Source: Bombus terrestris
Lineage: Eukaryota > Arthropoda > Insecta > Hymenoptera > Apidae
Length of the DNA: 64,000 bases
Direction: 5' to 3'
Assembly: GCF_910591885.1 (NCBI RefSeq)
Contig: NW_025963660.1
Span: forward strand, 1 to 64,000
The notes beneath the pieces are model-generated. The model made no database searches and was not told the DNA's origin. It worked only from the letters and a program-made list of their open reading frames with translations. Shown in pieces: positions 51,001 through 61,509 of this stretch. The translations under genes and the position numbers were made by a program. The stretch's first letter is position 1, and each line of letters starts with the position of its first letter.

Positions 51001-52291
51001 TTGTCCCACGTTGTCCCACGTTGTCCCACGTTGTCCCACGATGTCCCACGTTGTCCCACGTTGTCCCACGTTGTCCCACGTTGTCCCACGTTGTCCCACG
51101 TTGTCCCACGTTGTCCCACGTTGTCCCACGTTGTCCCACGTTGTCCCACGTTGTCCCACGGTGTCCAACGGTGTCCAACGGTGTCCCACGGTGTCCAACG
51201 GTGTCCCACGTTGTCCCACGTTGTCCCACGTTGTCCCACGTTGTCCCACGTTGTCCCACGATGTCCCACGTTGTCCCACGTTGTCCGACGTTGTCCCACG
51301 TTGTCCCACGTTGTCCCACGTTGTCCCACGGTGTCCAACGATGTCCAACGATGTCCAACGGTGTCCCACGTTGTCCCACGTTGTTCCATGGTTTCCCACG
51401 TTGTCCCACGTTGTCCCACGTTGTCCCACGGTGTCCAACGATGTCCAACGGTGTCCAACGGTGTCCAACGGTGTCCAACGGTGTCCCACGTTGTCCCACG
51501 TTGTCCCACGTTGTCCCACGTTGTCCCACGTTGTCCCACGATGTCCCACGTTGTCCCACGTTGTCCCACGTTGTCCCACGATGTCCCACGTTGTCCCACG
51601 TTGTCCCACGTTGTCCCACGTTGTCCCACGATGTCCCACGTTGTCCCACGTTGTCCCACGTTGTCCCACGTTGTCCCACGATGTCCGACGTTGTCCCACG
51701 TTGTCCCACGTTGTCCCACGTTGTCCCACGGTGTCCAACGATGTCCAACGATGTCCAACGGTGTCCCACGTTGTCCCACGTTGTTCCATGGTTTCCCACG
51801 TTGTCCCACGTTGTCCCACGTTGTCCCACGGTGTCCAACGATGTCCAACGGTGTCCAACGGTGTCCAACGGTGTCCAACGGTGTCCCACGTTGTCCCACG
51901 TTGTCCCACGTTGTCCCACGTTGTCCCACGTTGTCCCACGATGTCCCACGTTGTCCCACGTTGTCCCACGTTGTCCCACGATGTCCCACGTTGTCCCACG
52001 TTGTCCCACGTTGTCCCACGTTGTCCCACGATGTCCCACGTTGTCCCACGTTGTCCCACGTTGTCCCACGTTGTCCCACGGTGTCCAACGATGTCCAACG
52101 GTGTCCAACGGTGTCCCACGGTGTCCAACGGTGTCCCACGTTGTCCCACGTTGTCCCACGTTGTCCCACGTTGTCCCACGTTGTCCCACGATGTCCCACG
52201 TTGTCCCACGTTGTCCCACGTTGTCCCACGTTGTCCCACGTTGTCCCACGGTGTCCAACGATGTCCAACGGTGTCCAACGGTGTCCAACGG

Positions 52292-52511
52292 TGTCCAACG
52301 ATGTCCAACGATGTCCAACGATGTCCAACGGTGTCCAACGATGTCCAACGATGTCCAACGGTGTCCCACGATGTCCAACGATGTCCAACGATGTCCAACG
52401 GTGTCCAACGATGTCCAACGGTGTCCAACGATGTCCAACGATGTCCAACGGTGTCCCACGATGTCCAACGATGTCCAACGATGTCCAACGGTGTCCAACG
52501 GTGTCCAACGG
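52292..52511 (+). repeat. CCA-A-rich block, longest copy
   Basis: About 22 units dominated by CCA-A and CCA-G with scattered CCC-A. It resembles the blocks at 8001, 14131 and 16871 but is longer, with an extra CCA-A/CCA-G stretch at its left end. A further CCA-A group follows at about 52612-52680. Confidence 0.88.
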
Positions 52512-52911
52512 TGTCCCACGGTGTCCAACGGTGTCCCACGTTGTCCCACGTTGTCCCACGTTGTCCCACGTTGTCCCACGATGTCCCACGTTGTCCAACG
52601 GTGTCCAACGGTGTCCAACGATGTCCAACGATGTCCAACGGTGTCCCACGATGTCCAACGATGTCCAACGATGTCCAACGGTGTCCCACGTTGTCCCACG
52701 TTGTCCCACGTTGTCCCACGTTGTCCCACGTTGTCCCACGTTGTCCCACGTTGTCCCACGGTGTCCAACGATGTCCAACGGTGTCCCACGTTGTCCAACG
52801 GTGTCCCACGTTGTCCCACGTTGTCCCACGTTGTCCCACGTTGTCCCACGTTGTCCCACGTTGTCCCACGTTGTCCCACGTTGTCCCACGTTGTCCCACG
52901 TTGTCCCACGT

Positions 52912-54450
52912 TGTCCCACGGTGTCCAACGATGTCCAACGGTGTCCAAAGGTGTCCCACGGTGTCCAACGGTGTCCCACGTTGTCCCACGTTGTCCCACG
53001 TTGTCCCACGTTGTCCCACGTTGTCCCACGTTGTCCAACGATGTCCAACGGTGTCCCACGTTGTCCCACGTTGTTCCATGGTTTCCCACGTTGTCCCACG
53101 TTGTCCCACGTTGTCCCACGGTGTCCAACGATATCCAACGGTGTCCCACGTTGTCCAACGGTGTCCCACGTTGTCCCACGTTGTCCCACGTTGTCCCACG
53201 TTGCCCCACGATGTCCCACGTTGTCCCACGTTGTCCCACGTTGTCCCACGTTGTCCCACGTTGTCCCACGTTGTCCCACGTTGTCCCACGTTGTCCCACG
53301 TTGTCCCACGTTGTCCCACGGTGTCCAACGATGTCCAACGGTGTCCAACGGTGTCCCACGGTGTCCAACGGTGTCCCACGTTGTCCCACGTTGTCCCACG
53401 TTGTCCCACGTTGTCCCACGTTGTCCCACGTTGTCCCACGTTGTCCCACGTTGTCCCACGTTGTCCAACGATGTCCAACGGTGTCCCACGTTGTCCCACG
53501 TTGTTCCATGGTTTCCCACGTTGTCCCACGTTGTCCCACGTTGTCCCACGGTGTCCAACGATGTCCAACGGTGTCCAACGGTGTCCAACGGTGTCCAACG
53601 GTGTCCCACGTTGTCCCACGTTGTCCCACGTTGTCCCACGGTGTCCCACGATGTCCAACGGTGTCCCACGTTGTCCCACGTTGTCCCACGTTGTCCCACG
53701 TTGTCCCACGTTGTCCCACGTTGTCCCACGGTGTCCCACGGTGTCCAACGATGTCCAACGGTGTCCCACGTTGTCCCACGTTGTCCCACGTTGTCCCACG
53801 TTGTCCCACGTTGTCCCACGTTGTCCCACGTTGTCCCACGTTGTCCCACGTTGTCCCACGGTGTCCAACGATGTCCAACGGTGTCCAACGGTGTCCCACG
53901 GTGTCCAACGGGGTCCCACGTTGTCCCACGTTGTCCCACGTTGTCCCACGTTGTCCCACGTTGTCCCACGTTGTCCCACATTGTCCCACGTTGTCCCACG
54001 TTGTCCAACGATGTCCAACGGTGTCCCACGTTGTCCCACGTTGTTCCATGGTTTCCCACGTTGTCCCACGTTGTCCCACGTTGTCCCACGTTGTCCCACG
54101 TTGTCCCACGATGTCCCACGTTGTCCCACGTTGTTCCATGGTTTCCCACGTTGTCCCACGTTGTCCCACGTTGTCCCACGTTGTCCCACGTTGTCCCACG
54201 GTGTCCCACGGTGTCCAACGATGTCCAACGGTGTCCACGTTGTCCCACGTTGTCCCACGTTGTCCCACGTTGTCCAACGATGTCCAACGGTGTCCCACGT
54301 TGTCCCACGTTGTTCCATGGTTTCCCACGTTGTCCCACGTTGTCCCACGTTGTCCCACGGTGTCCAACGATGTCCAACGGTGTCCAACGGTGTCCAACGG
54401 TGTCCAACGGTGTCCCACGTTGTCCCACGTTGTCCCACGTTGTCCCACGT
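52912..54450 (+). repeat. Segmental duplication R, copy 1
   Basis: The block matches copy 2 at +2,559 bp (TGTCCAAAGG 52942/55501, dimer 53072/55631), then +2,469 bp (TGCCCCACGA 53202/55671, dimer 53502/55971), then +2,449 bp (dimers 54042/56491 and 54132/56581, the 9-bp unit 54232/56681, dimer 54311/56760). Eleven units in total were lost from copy 2 or gained here between these marks. Confidence 0.9.
54232..54240 (+). repeat. 9-bp unit TGTCCACGT, copy 1
   Basis: A unit one base short, preceded by CCC-G, CCC-G, CCA-A, CCA-G and followed by three CCC units and then CCA-A. It restores the phase shifted at 44161. The same unit in the same context is at 56681 and 63720. Confidence 0.95.
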
Positions 54451-54480
54451 TGTCCCACGTTGTCCCACGTTGTCCCACGA

Positions 54481-56970
54481 TGTCCCACGTTGTCCCACGT
54501 TGTCCCACGTTGTCCCACGGTGTCCAACGATGTCCAACGATGTCCAACGGTGTCCCACGTTGTCCCACGTTGTTCCATGGTTTCCCACGTTGTCCCACGT
54601 TGTCCCACGTTGTCCCACGGTGTCCAACGATGTCCAACGGTGTCCAACGGTGTCCAACGGTGTCCAACGGTGTCCCACGTTGTCCCACGTTGTCCCACGT
54701 TGTCCCACGTTGTCCCACGTTGTCCCACGTTGTCCCACGATGTCCCACGTTGTCCCACGTTGTCCCACGTTGTCCCACGATGTCCCACGTTGTCCCACGT
54801 TGTCCCACGTTGTCCCACGTTGTCCCACGATGTCCCACGTTGTCCCACGTTGTCCCACGTTGTCCCACGTTGTCCCACGGTGTCCAACGATGTCCAACGG
54901 TGTCCAACGGTGTCCCACGGTGTCCCACGTTGTCCCACGTTGTCCCACGTTGTCCCACGTTGTCCCACGATGTCCCACGTTGTCCAACGGTGTCCAACGG
55001 TGTCCAACGATGTCCAACGATGTCCAACGGTGTCCCACGATGTCCAACGATGTCCAACGATGTCCAACGGTGTCCCACGTTGTCCCACGTTGTCCCACGT
55101 TGTCCCACGTTGTCCCACGTTGTCCCACGGTGTCCAACGATGTCCAACGGTGTCCCACGTTGTCCAACGGTGTCCCACGTTGTCCCACGTTGTCCCACGT
55201 TGTCCCACGTTGTCCCACGTTGTCCCACGTTGTCCCACGTTGTCCCACGTTGTCCCACGGTGTCCAACGATGTCCAACGGTGTCCAACGGTGTCCCACGT
55301 TGTCCCACGTTGTCCCACGTTGTCCCACGTTGTCCCACGTTGTCCCACGTTGTCCCACGGTGTCCAACGATGTCCAACGGTGTCCCACGTTGTCCAACGG
55401 TGTCCCACGTTGTCCCACGTTGTCCCACGTTGTCCCACGTTGTCCCACGTTGTCCCACGTTGTCCCACGTTGTCCCACGGTGTCCAACGATGTCCAACGG
55501 TGTCCAAAGGTGTCCCACGGTGTCCAACGGTGTCCCACGTTGTCCCACGTTGTCCCACGTTGTCCCACGTTGTCCCACGTTGTCCCACGTTGTCCAACGA
55601 TGTCCAACGGTGTCCCACGTTGTCCCACGTTGTTCCATGGTTTCCCACGTTGTCCCACGTTGTCCCACGTTGCCCCACGATGTCCCACGTTGTCCCACGT
55701 TGTCCCACGTTGTCCCACGTTGTCCCACGTTGTCCCACGTTGTCCCACGTTGTCCCACGTTGTCCCACGTTGTCCCACGTTGTCCCACGGTGTCCAACGA
55801 TGTCCAACGGTGTCCAACGGTGTCCCACGGTGTCCAACGGTGTCCCACGTTGTCCCACGTTGTCCCACGTTGTCCCACGTTGTCCCACGTTGTCCCACGT
55901 TGTCCCACGTTGTCCCACGTTGTCCCACGTTGTCCAACGATGTCCAACGGTGTCCCACGTTGTCCCACGTTGTTCCATGGTTTCCCACGTTGTCCCACGT
56001 TGTCCCACGTTGTCCCACGGTGTCCAACGATGTCCAACGGTGTCCAACGGTGTCCAACGGTGTCCAACGGTGTCCCACGTTGTCCCACGTTGTCCCACGT
56101 TGTCCCACGGTGTCCAACGATGTCCAACGGTGTCCCACGTTGTCCCACGTTGTCCCACGTTGTCCCACGTTGTCCCACGGTGTCCCACGGTGTCCAACGA
56201 TGTCCAACGGTGTCCCACGTTGTCCCACGTTGTCCCACGTTGTCCCACGTTGTCCCACGTTGTCCCACGTTGTCCCACGTTGTCCCACGTTGTCCCACGT
56301 TGTCCCACGGTGTCCAACGATGTCCAACGGTGTCCAACGGTGTCCCACGGTGTCCAACGGTGTCCCACGTTGTCCCACGTTGTCCCACGTTGTCCCACGT
56401 TGTCCCACGTTGTCCCACGTTGTCCCACGTTGTCCCACGTTGTCCCACGTTGTCCAACGATGTCCAACGGTGTCCCACGTTGTCCCACGTTGTTCCATGG
56501 TTTCCCACGTTGTCCCACGTTGTCCCACGTTGTCCCACGTTGTCCCACGTTGTCCCACGATGTCCCACGTTGTCCCACGTTGTTCCATGGTTTCCCACGT
56601 TGTCCCACGTTGTCCCACGTTGTCCCACGTTGTCCCACGTTGTCCCACGGTGTCCCACGGTGTCCAACGATGTCCAACGGTGTCCACGTTGTCCCACGTA
56701 GTCCCACGTTGTCCCACGTTGTCCAACGATGTCCAACGGTGTCCCACGTTGTCCCACGTTGTTCCATGGTTTCCCACGTTGTCCCACGTTGTCCCACGTT
56801 GTCCCACGGTGTCCAACGATGTCCAACGGTGTCCAACGGTGTCCAACGGTGTCCCACGGTGTCCCACGTTGTCCCACGTTGTCCCACGTTGTCCCACGTT
56901 GTCCCACGGTGTCCAACGATGTCCAACGGTGTCCCACGTTGTCCCACGTTGTCCCACGTTGTCCCACGTT
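54481..56970 (+). repeat. Segmental duplication R, copy 2 (long form)
   Basis: About 2.5 kb that matches 61510-64000 at +7,029 bp at the left (CCA-A 54521/61550, dimer 54571/61600), +7,019 bp in the middle (TGTCCAAAGG 55501/62520, TGCCCCACGA 55671 against TGCCCCACGC 62690) and +7,039 bp at the right (dimers 56491/63530, 56581/63620 and 56760/63799; 9-bp unit 56681/63720). The unit at 56700 is AGTCCCACGT, which makes a TAG across 56699-56701 and is private to this copy. Confidence 0.9.
56681..56689 (+). repeat. 9-bp unit TGTCCACGT, copy 2
   Basis: Same 9-mer and same four preceding units as at 54232, 2,449 bp downstream. It moves the register by -1 for the following 7 kb. Confidence 0.95.
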
Positions 56971-57389
56971 GTCCCACGTTGTCCCACGATGTCCCACGTT
57001 GTCCCACGTTGTCCCACGTTGTCCCACGTTGTCCCACGTTGTCCCACGTTGTCCCACGTTGTCCCACGTTGTCCCACGTTGTCCCACGTTGTCCCACGTT
57101 GTCCCACGTTGTCCCACGTTGTCCCACGTTGTCCCACGTTGTCCCACGGTGTCCAACGGTGTCCAACGATGTCCCACGTTGTCCCACGTTGTCCCACGTT
57201 GTCCCACGTTGTCCCACGATGTCCCACGTTGTCCCACGTTGTCCCACGTTGTCCCACGTTGTCCCACGTTGTCCCACGTTGTCCCACGTTGTCCCACGTT
57301 GTCCCACGTTGTCCCACGTTGTCCCACGTTGTCCCACGTTGTCCCACGTTGTCCCACGTTGTCCCACGGTGTCCAACGATGTCCAACGG

Positions 57390-57789
57390 TGTCCAGCGAT
57401 GTCCAACGGTGTCCTACGTTGTCCCACGTTGTCCCACGTTGTCCCACGTTGTCCCACGGTGTCCAACGATGTCCAACGATGTCCAACGGTGTCCCACGTT
57501 GTCCCACGTTGTCCCACGTTGTCCCACGATGTCCCACGTTGTCCCACGTTGTCCCACGTTGTCCCACGATGTCCCACGTTGTCCCACGTTGTCCCACGTT
57601 GTCCCACGTTGTCCCACGTTGTCCCACGTTGTCCCACGTTGTCCCACGTTGTCCCACGTTGTCCCACGTTGTCCCACGTTGTCCCACGTTGTCCCACGTT
57701 GTCCCACGTTGTCCCACGTTGTCCCACGTTGTCCCACGTTGTCCAACGATGTCCAACGGTGTCCAGCGATGTCCAACGGTGTCCTACGT
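57390..57789 (+). repeat. 370-bp local duplication marked by TGTCCTACGT
   Basis: TGTCCTACGT occurs at 57410 and 57780, each just after TGTCCAGCGA and CCA-G, giving a tandem step of 370 bp. The unit makes a stop in one - frame. After the second copy comes TTTCCCACGT at 57800. Confidence 0.83.
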
Positions 57790-58300
57790 TGTCCCACGTT
57801 TTCCCACGTTGTCCCACGTTGTCCCACGGTGTCCCACGGTGTCCAACGGTGTCCAACGGTGTCCAACGGTGTCCCACGTTGTCCCACGTTGTCCCACGTT
57901 GTCCCACGTTGTCCCACGTTGTCCCACGTTGTCCCACGTTGTCCCACGATGTCCCACGTTGTCCCACGTTGTCCCACGTTGTCCCACGTTGTCCCACGTT
58001 GTCCCACGTTGTCCCACGTTGTCCCACGTTGTCCCACGTTGTCCCACGTTGTCCCACGTTGTCCCACGTTGTCCCACGTTGTCCCACGTTGTCCCACGTT
58101 GTCCCACGTTGTCCCACGTTGTCCCACGGTGTCCAACGGTGTCCAACGATGTCCCACGTTGTCCCACGTTGTCCCACGTTGTCCCACGTTGTCCCACGAT
58201 GTCCCACGTTGTCCCACGTTGTCCCACGTTGTCCCACGTTGTCCCACGTTGTGCCACGACGTCCAACGGTGTCCCACGTTGTCCCACGTTGTCCCACGTT

Positions 58301-59320
58301 GTCCCACGTTGTCCCACGATGTCCAACGGTGTCCAACGGTGTCCAACGGTGTCCAACGGTGTCCCACGTTGTCCCACGTTGTCCCACGTTGTCCCACGTT
58401 GTCCCACGTTGTCCCACGATGTCCCACGTTGTCCCACGTTGTCCCACGTTGTCCCACGGTGTCCAACGATGTCCAACGGTGTCCCACGTTGTCCAACGGT
58501 GTCCCACGTTGTCCCACGTTGTCCCACGTTGTCCCACGTTGTGCCACGACGTCCCACGTTGTCCCACGTTGTCCCACGTTGTCCCACGTTGTCCCACGTT
58601 GTCCCACGTTGTCCCACGTTGTCCCACGTTGTCCCACGTTATCCCACGTTGTCCCACGGTGTCCAACGATGTCCAACGGTGTCCAACGGTGTCCCACGGT
58701 GTCCAACGGTGTCCCACGTTGTCCCACGTTGTCCCACGTTGTCCCACGTTGTCCCACGTTGTCCCACGTTGTCCCACATTGTCCAACGATGTCCAACGGT
58801 GTCCCACGTTGTCCCACGTTGTTCCATGGTTTCCCACGTTGTCCCACGTTGTCCCACGTTGTCCCACGGTGTCCAGCGATGTCCAACGGTGTCCAACGGT
58901 GTCCAACGGTGTCCAACGGTGTCCAACGGTGTCCCACGTTGTCCCACGTTGTCCCACGTTGTCCCACATTGTCCAACGATGTCCAACGGTGTCCCACGTT
59001 GTCCCACGTTGTCCCACGTTGTCCCACGTTGTCCCACGTTGTCCCACGTTGTCCCACGTTGTCCCACGGTGTCCAACGGTGTCCAACGATGTCCCACGTT
59101 GTCCCACGTTGTCCCACGTTGTCCCACGTTGTCCCACGTTGTCCCACGTTGTCCCACGTTGTCCCACGTTGTCCCACGTTGTCCCACGATGTCCCACGTT
59201 GTCCCACGTTGTCCCACGTTGTCCCACGTTGTCCCACGTTGTCCCACGTTGTCCCACGTTGTCCCACGTTGTCCCACGTTGTCCCACGTTGTCCCACGGT
59301 GTCCAACGGTGTCCCACGAT
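58301..59320 (+). repeat. Segmental duplication K, copy 1
   Basis: The block matches 60091-61080 at +1,790 bp: CCC-A 58310/60100, TGTGCCACGA 58540/60330, TATCCCACGT 58640/60430, TGTCCCACAT 58770/60560, dimer 58820/60610, TGTCCAGCGA 58870/60660. The offset falls to +1,760 bp at the right end (CCC-A 59310/61070), a loss of three units. In this copy TGTGCCACGA is followed by CGTCCCACGT. Confidence 0.87.
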
Positions 59321-60090
59321 GTCCCACGTTGTCCCACGTTGTCCCACGTTGTCCCACGTTGTCCCACGTTGTCCCACGTTGTCCCACGGTGTCCAACGGT
59401 GTCCAACGGTGTCCAACGGTGTCCCACGTTGTCCCACGTTGTCCCACGTTGTCCCACGTTGTCCCACGATGTCCCACGTTGTCCCACGTTGTCCCACGTT
59501 GTCCCACGATGTCCCACGTTGTCCCACGTTGTCCCACGTTGTCCCACGTTGTCCCACGTTGTCCCACGTTGTCCCACGTTGTCCCACGTTGTCCCACGTT
59601 GTCCCACGTTGTCCCACGTTGTCCCACGTTGTCCCACGGTGTCCAACGGTGTCCAACGATGTCCCACGTTGTCCCACGTTGTCCCACGTTGTCCCACGTT
59701 GTCCCACGATGTCCCACGTTGTCCCACGTTGTCCCACGTTGTCCCACGTTGTCCCACGTTGTCCCACGTTGTCCCACGTTGTCCCACGTTGTCCCACGTT
59801 GTCCCACGTTGTCCCACGGTGTCCAACGATGTCCAACGGTGTCCAGCGATGTCCAACGGTGTCCCACGTTGTCCCACGTTTTCCCACGTTGTCCCACGTT
59901 GTCCCACGGTGTCCAACGATGTCCAACGATGTCCAACGGTGTCCCACGTTGTCCCACGTTGTTCCATGGTTTCCCACGTTGTCCCACGTTGTCCCACGTT
60001 GTCCCACGGTGTCCAACGATGTCCAACGGTGTCCAACGGTGTCCAACGGTGTCCAACGGTGTCCCACGTTGTCCCACGTTGTCCCACGTT

Positions 60091-61080
60091 GTCCCACGTT
60101 GTCCCACGATGTCCAACGGTGTCCAACGGTGTCCAACGGTGTCCAACGGTGTCCCACGTTGTCCCACGTTGTCCCACGTTGTCCCACGTTGTCCCACGTT
60201 GTCCCACGATGTCCCACGTTGTCCCACGTTGTCCCACGTTGTCCCACGGTGTCCAACGATGTCCAACGGTGTCCCACGTTGTCCAACGGTGTCCCACGTT
60301 GTCCCACGTTGTCCCACGTTGTCCCACGTTGTGCCACGATGTCCCACGTTGTCCCACGTTGTCCCACGTTGTCCCACGTTGTCCCACGTTGTCCCACGTT
60401 GTCCCACGTTGTCCCACGTTGTCCCACGTTATCCCACGTTGTCCCACGGTGTCCAACGATGTCCAACGGTGTCCAACGGTGTCCCACGGTGTCCAACGGT
60501 GTCCCACGTTGTCCCACGTTGTCCCACGTTGTCCCACGTTGTCCCACGTTGTCCCACGTTGTCCCACATTGTCCAACGGTGTCCAACGGTGTCCCACGTT
60601 GTCCCACGTTGTTCCATGGTTTCCCACGTTGTCCCACGTTGTCCCACGTTGTCCCACGGTGTCCAGCGATGTCCAACGGTGTCCAACGGTGTCCAACGGT
60701 GTCCAACGGTGTCCAACGGTGTCCCACGTTGTCCCACGTTGTCCCACGTTGTCCCACATTGTCCAACGATGTCCAACGGTGTCCCACGTTGTCCCACGTT
60801 GTCCCACGTTGTCCCACGTTGTCCCACGGTGTCCAACGGTGTCCAACGATGTCCCACGTTGTCCCACGTTGTCCCACGTTGTCCCACGTTGTCCCACGTT
60901 GTCCCACGTTGTCCCACGTTGTCCCACGTTGTCCCACGTTGTCCCACGATGTCCCACGTTGTCCCACGTTGTCCCACGTTGTCCCACGTTGTCCCACGTT
61001 GTCCCACGTTGGCCCACGTTGTCCCACGTTGTCCCACGTTGTCCCACGTTGTCCCACGGTGTCCAACGGTGTCCCACGAT
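60091..61080 (+). repeat. Segmental duplication K, copy 2
   Basis: Partner of 58301-59320 at +1,790/+1,760 bp. It contains a single TGGCCCACGT at 61010, the only one I found outside 33.4-45.7 kb. Confidence 0.87.
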
Positions 61081-61509
61081 GTCCCACGTTGTCCCACGTT
61101 GTCCCACGTTGTCCCACGTTGTCCCACGTTGTCCCACGTTGTCCCACGGTGTCCAACGGTGTCCCACGGTGTCCAACGGTGTCCCACGTTGTCCCACGTT
61201 GTCCCACGTTGTCCCACGTTGTCCCACGATGTCCCACGTTGTCCCACGTTGTCCCACGTTGTCCCACGATGTCCCACGTTGTCCCACGTTGTCCCACGTT
61301 GTCCCACGTTGTCCCACGATGTCCCACGTTGTCCCACGTTGTCCCACGTTGTCCCACGTTGTCCCACGGTGTCCAACGATGTCCAACGGTGTCCAACGGT
61401 GTCCCACGGTGTCCAACGGTGTCCCACGTTGTCCCACGTTGTCCCACGTTGTCCCACGTTGTCCCACGTTGTCCCACGATGTCCCACGTTGTCCCACGTT
61501 GTCCGACGT